Positions 1 to 7,316 of a stretch of DNA of 64,000 nucleotides are shown in pieces. This DNA is from an uncultured Ruminococcus sp. GTDB taxonomy: Bacteria > Bacillota > Clostridia > Oscillospirales > Ruminococcaceae. The stretch spans positions 1 to 64,000 of the forward strand of contig CANQWA010000011.1 in the NCBI GenBank assembly GCA_947627445.1, written 5' to 3'. Within the stretch, counting starts at the first letter, position 1. Every line of letters begins with the position of its first letter. The notes under the pieces are model-generated. The model ran no database searches. It was not told the DNA's origin and worked only from the letters and a program-made list of their open reading frames with translations. The position numbers were made by a program, and so were the translations under genes.

Positions 1-1131
1 GTATATCCCGTCATACATGAGATGCTTCATAACATATTCATTCGAAACAATCTGATTCGGTTCATCTCCCATAAGCATAAGGATAACACTCCAGCCAACT
101 CTGTCGGCAAAATCAGCACCTACAAAATAATCATTTGTGTTGATAGTGATTGCTATTCCGAGATTGTCTTCCGGAAGAATATATATACAGGACATTCCGT
201 TTTCAACAAGTCCGCTATGACGAAGTGCAGGTCGTTTTAACGGTTCGTTTATGAGTGTCCATCCCATCCCGTAACTGTAAGGAATCTCATCTTCTACAGC
301 AACACTGTTATAAAACATCTCATTTATACTATCAGCAGATATAATATTTTCCCCACCGTTAAGATACATCTGAAGGTATCTGCCCAGATCCTCTGTTGAC
401 GAGGAAATATATCCTGCCGGAACAGTAATCCATGCATCGTCCGTATTGCAATATTTGTTATCCGTTTTTACATTGAATCCAAACCAGTTCTCATATCCGT
501 CAATAAGATCGCTTGCTTTCTTCGGATCAGCATAGGTGTTGTTCATATTAAGAGACTTTAAAATATTCTCAGTAACATATTCTTCGTATGAAATACCGCT
601 GACTGTTTCTATCACTTTACCGAGCAATGAGTAATTCACATTGGAATACAGATGCACTCCTTGTTCACTTACAACTCTGAAATTGGTAAGATTCTGATGT
701 TCGCCTAAACCACTTGTATGGTTAAGCAACTGAAGAATCGTAATTCTTTCTCCATCCGTTGCGTCCGGAAGATAATCCGACAAATGTGCATCAAGTGATA
801 CTTTCCCCTGTTCAACCAGCTGCATTATGCATAACGCCGTAAATGATTTACTCACAGACCCTAAAACATATGGAGTATCCGTGCTTCCAAACTTTCCATA
901 AGTTTTTGATAATCGTGTTTCACGATTATCAACTATTGTAATAGAGAATGACGGAAAATGTGTTTTGGGCACAGTATTGGAAAGATAACCATCTATCCTG
1001 TCAAATATATTTTGATTATTATCATTGTTCGCAGAATCATCTGCAAAAGCTGTCGCATTAACTGTAAACAAAAGAATTGCAGATAGTACAACCACCAACA
1101 GCCTTATACGTTCTTTTCTTTTTAAATTCAT
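1..1131 (-). CDS. secreted serine hydrolase, beta-lactamase/PBP4 fold (3' truncated by window)
   Basis: Reading leftwards from ATG at 1131 the frame stays open for 377 codons to the window edge, so the C-terminus is missing. A charged start, a hydrophobic segment at about residues 10-28 and an Ala-x-Ala-type cleavage site near residue 30 form a signal peptide. The beta-lactamase-fold signatures are present: SVSK (Ser92 nucleophile, Lys95) and YSN (162-164), followed by a later HSG motif. Family members (class C beta-lactamase-related, D-aminopeptidases, esterases, FmtA-like proteins) act outside the membrane on peptidoglycan peptides or esters; the substrate cannot be told here, and antibiotic resistance should not be assumed. 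The AGGAGGT site at 1141-1147 supports the start. It is not followed by a visible partner gene within the window. Confidence 0.85.
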   Translation of the reverse strand, partial: MNLKRKERIRLLVVVLSAILLFTVNATAFADDSANNDNNQNIFDRIDGYLSNTVPKTHFPSFSITIVDNRETRLSKTYGKFGSTDTPYVLGSVSKSFTALCIMQLVEQGKVSLDAHLSDYLPDATDGERITILQLLNHTSGLGEHQNLTNFRVVSEQGVHLYSNVNYSLLGKVIETVSGISYEEYVTENILKSLNMNNTYADPKKASDLIDGYENWFGFNVKTDNKYCNTDDAWITVPAGYISSSTEDLGRYLQMYLNGGENIISADSINEMFYNSVAVEDEIPYSYGMGWTLINEPLKRPALRHSGLVENGMSCIYILPEDNLGIAITINTNDYFVGADFADRVGWSVILMLMGDEPNQIVSNEYVMKHLMYDGIY

Positions 1132-1139
1132 TTAATATG

Positions 1140-1329
1140 TTACCTCCTGCTTTTCTCAGTTTTTAGCTCCAATGTAATATCAAAGAGAGCATGGAAAACA
1201 GCCGGAATTATATGGTTATCTAAAACCGCATTATAATGGTTAACCGCTTCAAGGACGGCGTCAATGCCATCAACACACTCATGGAGAATTTTTGCGGCAA
1301 GTATGCATGAAATGTTCAGATTCGGAAAT
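1140..1329 (-). pseudogene. possible 3' remnant of a small gene before the hydrolase
   Basis: On the minus strand a frame is open for about 62 codons and ends in TAA at 1140-1142, inside the ribosome site of the hydrolase. It has no ATG, GTG or TTG near its beginning and is preceded by two adjacent in-frame TGA stops. The translation (LHECVDGIDAV, then HIIPAVFHALFDITLELK) looks protein-like rather than random. I infer a decayed upstream gene whose end is kept; chance is possible. The rest of 1330-1396 shows nothing recognisable. Confidence 0.25.
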
Positions 1330-1396
1330 CATCATATGGTTAAAATTCTCGAGCAAGCCCTATCAATGCTCTTGTCAGTATGTAATTTCTCTCATA

Positions 1397-2089
1397 TTAT
1401 TCGATGATTTGCCCATCCGTTGAAATCGTCACAACCTGCCAAGGAATAAATTTCCCGCTGTTCTGAAGAGCCTGTTTAACGGCGTTTTCGATTCCTCCGC
1501 AGCAGGGAACTTCCATTCGGACTATCGTTACGCTTTTTATGTCGTTTTGGGCAATTATTTGTGTTAATTTTTCAGAATAATCCACAGAATCCAACTTCGG
1601 ACAGCCTATAAGTGTTATCTTGTTTTGAATAAAATCATTGTGGAAATTCCCATAAGCGTAAGCCGTACAATCTGCTGCAATCAGCAGATTTGCACTGTTA
1701 AAATACGGAGCATTCACCGGGACGAGCTTTATCTGCACAGGCCATTGTGAAAGTTTGCTGTGAACGGTCACTTTCGCTGTATCTGTAACTTTACGGTGAA
1801 TCGTCTTTGAAGCAGTACCGGGGCAGCCGCAGGGCAGTTTTCCCTCTTGTTTTCGCTGCTTTGCCGTCTGTACAGCCGTTTCGTTATAGGCAGGAGCTTC
1901 ACGTTCTTCAAAAGTAATTGCACCTGTCGGACAAGCGGGCAGACAATCGCCAAGTCCGTCACAGTAATCCTCACGAAGCAGCTTTGCTTTTCCGTTTATC
2001 ATGCCTATCGCTCCCTCATGGCAAGCATTAGCACACGCTCCGCAGCCATTGCATTTGTCCTCACCAATTTTTATGATTTTTCTTATCAT
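1397..2089 (-). CDS. 4Fe-4S ferredoxin-like protein with C-terminal CCGG motif
   Basis: 230 residues. The N-terminus carries a bacterial-ferredoxin region: CNGCGACANAC (four Cys, one cluster) and a second set spaced as CDGLGDCLPACP, with the longer loop typical of a distinct clostridial ferredoxin family. A CGCP pair follows near residue 88, and a VPCCGGIE motif near the C-terminus resembles cysteine motifs of heterodisulfide-reductase-type proteins. It is therefore a cytosolic electron carrier. In related genomes such proteins often neighbour hydroxylamine reductase (hcp) and a Crp-type regulator; the regulator is here, hcp is not, so a role in nitrosative/redox stress is inference. It is divergent from the Crp-family gene, and its promoter has a palindrome at the class II activator position. 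Confidence 0.75.
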   Translation of the reverse strand: MIRKIIKIGEDKCNGCGACANACHEGAIGMINGKAKLLREDYCDGLGDCLPACPTGAITFEEREAPAYNETAVQTAKQRKQEGKLPCGCPGTASKTIHRKVTDTAKVTVHSKLSQWPVQIKLVPVNAPYFNSANLLIAADCTAYAYGNFHNDFIQNKITLIGCPKLDSVDYSEKLTQIIAQNDIKSVTIVRMEVPCCGGIENAVKQALQNSGKFIPWQVVTISTDGQIIE

Positions 2090-2125
2090 AATAATTCCTC
2101 CTTTTCCGAGCGGCTCTTGTCGCTC

Positions 2126-2154
2126 TTGACTTTCTGATTTTATTATAGTATCAT
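2126..2154 (+). promoter_or_regulatory. promoter of Crp-family gene
   Basis: TTGACT (2126-2131), 17 bases, TATCAT (2149-2154). The predicted start near 2161 puts the 2170-2183 palindrome at about +10 to +23, where a bound protein would block transcription, suggesting autorepression. Confidence 0.55.
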
Positions 2155-2183
2155 ATAAAAGAAAAGTCGGTTGTATTTACAAC
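2142..2183 (-). promoter_or_regulatory. promoter of ferredoxin gene with Crp/Fnr-type site at -41.5
   Basis: On the minus strand TATAAT lies at 2147-2142 with no good -35 hexamer 17 bases upstream. In its place, centred 41.5 bases before the predicted start (about 2135), is the perfect palindrome GTTGTA-TT-TACAAC at 2170-2183. This spacing is the standard class II position for activation by Crp/Fnr proteins. The adjacent regulator is the obvious candidate (inference). Confidence 0.6.
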
Positions 2184-2198
2184 AGAAAAGAGGTTTTT

Positions 2199-2864
2199 AT
2201 GAAAAAATATATTTCCATATTAAAACGCACAAAACTCTTCGCCGGTATCAGAGAAGAGGAAATCGCATCTATGCTGAATTGCCTTAATGCATCTGTTAAA
2301 AATTACAGTAAGAAAGAATATGTCTTTCGTCAAGGCGAATATATCCGTGATTTTTTACTGCTTGCTGAGGGAAGGCTTATGATACAAAAAGAGGATTACT
2401 GGGGAAACCTCAGCATATTGAATGAAATATGTGTCGGAGAAATGTTCGGAGAGGCCTATGCTGCACCGGACAGCGGAGCTATACTTAACGATGTTATCGC
2501 TGCCGAAGACAGTACTGTTTTGTTCTTGGATATTGAGAAGATACTATCCCTGTGCCCGTCTGCCTGCCCCTATCATACAAGGCTTGTAAAGGCTTTGTTT
2601 TATACGATTTCCGAAAAAAACAGAAAGTTCGTACAAAAACTGGGTTTAATGTCCCAGCGCACAACACGAGAAAAACTGCTGTCGTATCTCTCCGATGAAG
2701 CGAAAAAGCAAAACAGCAGTTCCTTTATAATATCCTTTAATCGTCAGCAAATGGCAGATTTTCTTTCGGTAGACCGCAGCGCAATGTCTCATGAGCTTTG
2801 CAAAATGCGCGATGAAGGAATGCTTGATTTTCACAAAAATGAATTTACACTTTTTGAAGAATAA
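2199..2864 (+). CDS. Crp/Fnr-family transcriptional regulator
   Basis: 221 residues, the family's usual size. Residues ~10-120 form the cyclic-nucleotide-binding-like beta-barrel (…YVFRQGEYIRDFLLL…, …GEMFGEAYA…). Residues ~150-215 form the winged helix; the recognition region is RQQMADFLSVDRSAMSHEL. The N-terminal Cys cluster of true FNR is absent, so the signal is not obviously an Fe-S cluster; cysteines occur at CPSACPYH in the middle of the protein. AAGAGG precedes ATG 2199. It is transcribed away from the ferredoxin-like gene, and both promoters share one palindrome, so the simplest model is activation of the ferredoxin gene and repression of itself. Confidence 0.85.
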   Translation: MKKYISILKRTKLFAGIREEEIASMLNCLNASVKNYSKKEYVFRQGEYIRDFLLLAEGRLMIQKEDYWGNLSILNEICVGEMFGEAYAAPDSGAILNDVIAAEDSTVLFLDIEKILSLCPSACPYHTRLVKALFYTISEKNRKFVQKLGLMSQRTTREKLLSYLSDEAKKQNSSSFIISFNRQQMADFLSVDRSAMSHELCKMRDEGMLDFHKNEFTLFEE

Positions 2865-2964
2865 AACAGATTGAATTCATCATGAAGATCATCAATTATA
2901 TTGCGTACAATAGCTATATGGAAAAATATTAAGAATAATACTCTTTTATACTCTTTTAAGGTAT

Positions 2965-3029
2965 GCCAATAGCCCGCAGCCTATTGGCGCACCTATTACA
3001 TGACAGCATATCATAACATTGGTTATGAT
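2965..3029. repeat. two perfect hairpins in the Crp-cell-wall intergenic region
   Basis: The 390 bases between 2865 and 3255 hold no gene. GCCAATAG (2965-2972) pairs with CTATTGGC (2981-2988), and ATCATAAC (3010-3017) pairs with GTTATGAT (3022-3029) around an ATTG loop. Neither is followed by a T-run, so they are poor terminators; they may be ends of a decayed mobile element. The first shares AGCCTATTGGC with the folded region at 63831-63841. Confidence 0.5.
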
Positions 3030-3116
3030 TCTTATAGCGCATTTTTCGTTTTGATACAAATAATTTTATTTCACGAAGTGTTAGTTACAAGTTCGTTTCC
3101 TCATTACAGACCGGAC

Positions 3117-3145
3117 TTGACAAATTTTTGGGGATGTCGTATAAT
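3117..3145 (+). promoter_or_regulatory. consensus sigma-A promoter of the FHA-ftsW-PBP operon
   Basis: TTGACA (3117-3122), 17-base spacer, TATAAT (3140-3145): a perfect vegetative promoter. Transcription should begin near 3152, giving a leader of about 100 bases. Confidence 0.85.
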
Positions 3146-3174
3146 ATAGATACAATTATATAAAAAGAAAAGCA

Positions 3175-3231
3175 CTCCCTATGGGGCTGAGTTCCGAGAA
3201 CCATTGGAAACGGCAATAGGGGGTTTTGTTT
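3175..3231 (+). promoter_or_regulatory. terminator-like leader hairpin (candidate attenuator)
   Basis: CTCCCTAT (3175-3182) pairs with ATAGGGGG (3216-3223; one G-U pair), and TTTTGTTT follows at once, the form of an intrinsic terminator. The 33-base interior holds GTTC-cga-GAAC and other short complementary pieces. It ends seven bases before the ribosome site at 3238, so it could stop transcription before the operon. I do not recognise it as a known riboswitch. Confidence 0.45.
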
Positions 3232-3255
3232 ATCACACAGGAGGTGTATCATTTC

Positions 3256-3717
3256 ATGTTAGAAAACATTCTGGAATTTCTGCAGGGAAATGCCATATTT
3301 TCCATTTGCATCAGTGCAGTAGTTGTGATTTTTATTACTGCCAGTATTTTCACCATGTTCAACCATGCACAGGAGGAAAAACGAGTAGAACAGTTGCGTT
3401 GGAATAAAGTAAGTGCGCACATGGCACTGTATGATCTGTCACGCCGTCTGGTGATCCCGCTGGAGGCTGATGAAATTTTGGTGGGACGGCATGGTGCGGC
3501 TGATATTCGCTTTCCGGATATGAGTGTATCCCGTTATCATGCAGTGCTCTATGTGTCAAACGGCATCTGGAGTGTGATGGATCTGGATTCCAAATCCGGG
3601 ACATTTGTCAACGGCAGAAAGATCCGCTCACAGGTCAAGCTGAAAGACAGTGACGAAATCCGATTTGGTGATAAAGCGGTTGTAATCCGGGAAAGGAGAC
3701 GGCGGAAACATGTATAA
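3256..3717 (+). CDS. membrane-anchored FHA-domain protein
   Basis: 153 residues from ATG 3256, chosen because AGGAGGTG at 3238-3246 is well spaced; a TTG at 3226 has no site. Residues ~12-35 form one membrane helix. Residues ~70-150 are a forkhead-associated domain with the usual marks: LVGRHGAADI, SVSRYHAVL, DLDSKSGTFVNG and the closing D.I.FGD. FHA domains bind phosphothreonine, so a Ser/Thr kinase probably controls it; no kinase is in the window, though a PP2C phosphatase is encoded at 61703. The stop overlaps the next start by 8 bases. The gene set FHA, RodA/FtsW and PBP recalls the actinobacterial fhaB-rodA-pbpA cluster. Confidence 0.88.
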   Translation: MLENILEFLQGNAIFSICISAVVVIFITASIFTMFNHAQEEKRVEQLRWNKVSAHMALYDLSRRLVIPLEADEILVGRHGAADIRFPDMSVSRYHAVLYVSNGIWSVMDLDSKSGTFVNGRKIRSQVKLKDSDEIRFGDKAVVIRERRRRKHV

Positions 3718-5008
3718 AAACGGATTATCCTATGCCAGATGTACCGCTGTTGTACTTTTGACTCACATAGTGATGCTGGCTGCAATTCTGCTTCGGGGAA
3801 ATTATGAAACGCTCCGGGATATTGTGCCTTTAGGTGTTGTTGTTCTGGGTTTGGATCTGGTTTACACGGTGATACTGCGATTTTTCTATAAGCAGATGAC
3901 ATACACAATGGATTTCTTTTTGCTGCTATTGTTAGGAATCAGCGTCATATTTCAGTCCTGCTTCGGTGGTATTGGTTTTGCTCTGAAGCATCAGATCACT
4001 TGTATCATTGCACTGGTTATGTGTCAGGTTGGATTTCTGTTGACAAGAAATCATGTCTGGATTCAGTCCAAGAAAAAAATACTATACATCATTCTCGGTG
4101 TTCTGATTCTCAGCATCCTGTTTCTCACAGGAAGCCGCAGTATGTGGATTACCATTGGTTCTATCAGCATACAGCCATCAGAATTTATGAAGCCGGTTTT
4201 TGTTCTGATCTGTGCTACATCCATCCGGGAACAGCATGAGAAAAAGAAGATCCTTTTCTTCTATGTTTCCAGGGAAATGTTAGTGATGACGGGGGCATTT
4301 ATTATTATTGCAGGTTTGCAGTGGTGGTGTCGTGACCTCGGTTCGCTTCCCATATTTGCAGCCGCATACATATGTGCATTGGTTTGTCGGTTATGTTATC
4401 CCAAGGCGAAATTTTCTAAGAAAACCATTATCGGCATCAGTGCTATTGGCGCGGTTGTTGTAATTGCAGCTTTAAAATTTGCACCCGGCTATGTACAGGA
4501 TCGTCTTTCTGTGGACATCTGGAATCAGATGGAGGGGAATGGTTATCAACAGTGTAAAGCATTGATTGCACTTGCAGAAGGCGGTTTATTCGGAAAAGGA
4601 CCAGGCTGTGGCTCGCTTTATCAGGTGTTCGCCTCAGATACGGATATTGTATTCTCTACCATTTGTGAGGAATGGGGCTTTTTAGTCGGACTTCTGACCA
4701 TACTGATTCTGATGGGAATGCTGCTGCTTCCCATGATCAATAAGCCTCGTAGCTATTTTCACACAACAATGATTTTAGGCGTTGTTGCAGTAATGATCGT
4801 TCAGATGGGTCTGAATATTTTCGGTTCCTGCAATCTGATTCCATTTACTGGTGTGACGATTCCATTTATTTCACAGGGCGGAAGTTCTATGATCACTTGT
4901 GGTTTTCTTGCAGGCATGCTTAAGGCAGGACAGTCGCCGGTATTTCGTAAAACCGAACCGAAACTGAAAAAAACCAGGACTGAAAACAGAAAGGCGGCGG
5001 TCGTATGA
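3710..5008 (+). CDS. FtsW/RodA/SpoVE-family peptidoglycan glycosyltransferase
   Basis: 432 residues with about ten hydrophobic helices. The family signature NLIPFTGVTIPFISQGG lies near residue 380, and the conserved GS.WI..G…QPSEFMK segment near residue 150. SEDS proteins of this family polymerise lipid II glycan strands in the membrane with a partner class B PBP, and the partner is encoded next, its start overlapping this stop (ATGA). Whether it serves elongation, division or sporulation cannot be told from sequence alone; the FtsW-like phrase PFISQGGSS favours the FtsW/SpoVE side. The Lys/Arg-rich C-terminus is cytoplasmic. Confidence 0.9.
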   Translation: MYKNGLSYARCTAVVLLTHIVMLAAILLRGNYETLRDIVPLGVVVLGLDLVYTVILRFFYKQMTYTMDFFLLLLLGISVIFQSCFGGIGFALKHQITCIIALVMCQVGFLLTRNHVWIQSKKKILYIILGVLILSILFLTGSRSMWITIGSISIQPSEFMKPVFVLICATSIREQHEKKKILFFYVSREMLVMTGAFIIIAGLQWWCRDLGSLPIFAAAYICALVCRLCYPKAKFSKKTIIGISAIGAVVVIAALKFAPGYVQDRLSVDIWNQMEGNGYQQCKALIALAEGGLFGKGPGCGSLYQVFASDTDIVFSTICEEWGFLVGLLTILILMGMLLLPMINKPRSYFHTTMILGVVAVMIVQMGLNIFGSCNLIPFTGVTIPFISQGGSSMITCGFLAGMLKAGQSPVFRKTEPKLKKTRTENRKAAVV

Positions 5009-6360
5009 AGAGTATCAAAAGCATTCGACGGGGAGAACGCCTTACCATTTTGATTCTGGTGCTCTTTTTCATTGGCATGGGCATTCTGGTGTTCAAAGTA
5101 GTAATGGAATCCAGATTCTATATTTCTCATTCCAACAGCGTAACCCTGGGAAAAGTCTATGACCGGAACGAAGATGTTCTATTTGATCCAGATGCCTCCA
5201 AAGAAACCTATGATGATTCCTACTTTATGGATGTAGGTAATCTGATCGGTGATGATAGCGGTCAGATGACAAATACCTTGGTTTCTGAAAACATTGAACA
5301 ACTACAAAACTACAGCCTGATTTTCGGTGCAGTACCACACGGCAAGACAGCAATTTATACAACTCTGGATCACGAAGCAAACCGGACGGTTTATAACAAA
5401 TTCGGCAGCAAAGACGGCACAGCCATTGCTTATAATTACAAGACAGGGGAGATACTTGTCTGTGTCAGCAAGCCAAGTGTCAATATTCTGGACAACTATG
5501 AGAATATCGCTGAACTGCCTGAAGGCAGTCTCATTTGCAAAGCTTTTTATGAGACTGCCCCCGGCTCTACACAGAAGGTTGCTACAACCGCTGCTGGATT
5601 AGAAGCACTTGGTACAGAAGGTCTTATGGAAAAATCCTATAACTGTTCAGGAACATTTACCACAAAATATGGTCAGAAAATTCGTTGTCATGAACTAAAC
5701 GGTCACGGTACACAGAATGTTATTCAGGCATTTGAAAACAGCTGTAACCCTTTTTATGCGCAATTGGTTCGTGATCTGCCTCTGAACAGTATCATTGCCA
5801 CCTATCGACGCATGGGAATTGCTGTCAATGACGATGCCGTGACAAAAATTGACATTGACGGTATTTCTGCATTCAGTGCATCTACAAAGCTGACAGATAC
5901 AGAAGATTTTGATACCATGTGGAGCTGTATGGGACAGAGTGAAGCCCTTGCCAGTCCTTGTCAGATGATGATGTGGGAGAGTGCCATTGCCAATGGTACC
6001 GGCAAAGTGACAGAGCCTTATTTGATTGATCATATCACCAATGTCACCGGTATGGTAACTGCATCTGGAAAGACTACATACAGCGACTCTATTTTCACTT
6101 CCGATATTGCATCACAAGTCAAGGAGATCATGATACAAAACGGACAAGATCGGTACAATAGTATCATTGGCTATCCAGTTGGTGTCAAAAGCGGAACGGC
6201 TCAGGTGCAGGACGGAAAATCTGAGAACTCCCTATTGGTGGGCTTTGTAGATGATCTCAGCTTTCCTATTGCATTTTGCGTAGTGATCGAGGATCGTGTT
6301 TCCGGTGAGTTAAGTACATCAGAACTGGTTTCTACCATGCTATATGCATTGGATTCATAA
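5005..6360 (+). CDS. class B penicillin-binding protein (transpeptidase)
   Basis: 451 residues, short for a class B PBP and like the PbpA group. One membrane helix at ~12-34 anchors it outside the cell. A small N-terminal module precedes the transpeptidase domain, where all active-site motifs are visible: STQK (after APG; SxxK nucleophile), SCN (SxN) and KSGTAQ (the KTG box with Ser instead of Thr, also found in other class B enzymes). It cross-links stem peptides, paired with the SEDS polymerase encoded immediately upstream. The ATGA overlap implies translational coupling. No PASTA domains are present. Confidence 0.9.
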   Translation: MKSIKSIRRGERLTILILVLFFIGMGILVFKVVMESRFYISHSNSVTLGKVYDRNEDVLFDPDASKETYDDSYFMDVGNLIGDDSGQMTNTLVSENIEQLQNYSLIFGAVPHGKTAIYTTLDHEANRTVYNKFGSKDGTAIAYNYKTGEILVCVSKPSVNILDNYENIAELPEGSLICKAFYETAPGSTQKVATTAAGLEALGTEGLMEKSYNCSGTFTTKYGQKIRCHELNGHGTQNVIQAFENSCNPFYAQLVRDLPLNSIIATYRRMGIAVNDDAVTKIDIDGISAFSASTKLTDTEDFDTMWSCMGQSEALASPCQMMMWESAIANGTGKVTEPYLIDHITNVTGMVTASGKTTYSDSIFTSDIASQVKEIMIQNGQDRYNSIIGYPVGVKSGTAQVQDGKSENSLLVGFVDDLSFPIAFCVVIEDRVSGELSTSELVSTMLYALDS

Positions 6361-6361
6361 T

Positions 6362-6402
6362 TTTATCGTGAACATCAGAAAGAATTTGACGTTCACGATA
6401 AA
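6362..6402. repeat. inverted repeat after the PBP gene
   Basis: TTTATCGTGAAC (6362-6373) pairs perfectly with GTTCACGATAAA (6391-6402). It starts just after the PBP stop. No T-run follows, so it may stabilise the mRNA 3' end rather than terminate. Confidence 0.55.
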
Positions 6403-6500
6403 TATGATTGAAAACATCTCATACACTTGTACGCTTATGCATACATCTTGCAAATCGGTAAATCGTAAGTGCCAAAAGTATTTTCGTTTGCTATAACATT

Positions 6501-6550
6501 AAAAATGTCACCGTGAATTCTGAAAACAACTTCACTGTGACATTTTTTGT
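6501..6550. terminator. bidirectional terminator between PBP operon and (p)ppGpp synthetase
   Basis: AATGTCACCGTGAA pairs with TTCACTGTGACATT (6531-6544, one mismatch), followed by TTTTTGTTTT on the plus strand and a TTTTT run on the minus strand. It serves both convergent units. Confidence 0.8.
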
Positions 6551-6554
6551 TTTA

Positions 6555-7235
6555 TTACAACATATTGATCTGCTTGAACATATCCTGCATCTTCCGATCT
6601 GTCTCTGCAATGGTTTCTGCGCAGTTTTTTAACTCATCCGTCAATGTAGCCGCCACTGTAGCGTTTCCGGTGGATTTATAGTGAAGCTGATGCTCTAGAC
6701 TTGCCCAGAAATCCATGGCAATGGTACGGATCTGGATCTCGACCGGTGCAAATTTCTTGCCGGTTGACATGTAGACAGGAACCTCTAAAATCATATGAAA
6801 ACTGCGATAGCCGTTTGGCTTTGGATTTTGGATATAATCCTTGATCTTTTTCAGAGAAAAGGCGCTGTGCTTTGTGAGCAGATCGGCTATGGCATATATA
6901 TCATCTATATAACAGCAAATGACACGAACACCAGCGATATCCGTCAGACAACGCTGTGCATTTTCCGGCGTGACCGGAATGCCCTTTCTCTGTAGTTTTC
7001 CCACGATGCTCTGAGGTGTTTTGATACGACTTTCAATGTTGTGAATAGGATTTCTCTGAAACCGCATACTGAATTCGCTGTCAAAGATACTCAACTGCGT
7101 TTTTACCAGCTCGATTGCCGAATCGTAAAGATGTTCCATTTCCAGAAAAGAGTAAAATACATTTTGTATCTGTGTTTCTTTGGTTTCTGGAATAACATCA
7201 CGAATGGCATCCAAATAAAATTCTTTATCGTCCAT
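6555..7235 (-). CDS. small alarmone (p)ppGpp synthetase, RelQ/YjbM-like
   Basis: 226 residues holding only the RelA/SpoT synthetase domain, without HD hydrolase, TGS or ACT domains. Signatures: DIAGVRVICCYIDDIY (~105-120), NPKPNGYRSFH (ppGpp synthetase loop) and VEIQIRT….W..LEHQLHYK. Such enzymes transfer pyrophosphate from ATP to GDP or GTP in the stringent response, usually under transcriptional or allosteric control. GAGGTGA precedes ATG 7235. The gene stands alone, downstream of the gat-aspS unit and on the same strand, 81 bases away, so it may be co-transcribed with it. Confidence 0.88.
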   Translation of the reverse strand: MDDKEFYLDAIRDVIPETKETQIQNVFYSFLEMEHLYDSAIELVKTQLSIFDSEFSMRFQRNPIHNIESRIKTPQSIVGKLQRKGIPVTPENAQRCLTDIAGVRVICCYIDDIYAIADLLTKHSAFSLKKIKDYIQNPKPNGYRSFHMILEVPVYMSTGKKFAPVEIQIRTIAMDFWASLEHQLHYKSTGNATVAATLTDELKNCAETIAETDRKMQDMFKQINML

Positions 7236-7316
7236 ATTCTATCACCTCAATCTGATAGAGGAAAACGCACACAAACCTAGTACTTGTGTGCGTGTTTCAT
7301 CGGGTTACGAATCCAT

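Noticed and set aside
22-240. Plus-strand open frame at the left edge
   Set aside because: It is antisense to the beta-lactamase-fold gene, whose motifs are clear on the minus strand.
6181-6210. PBP inactive because KTG is KSG
   Set aside because: Other working class B PBPs have KSG; SxxK and SxN are intact.
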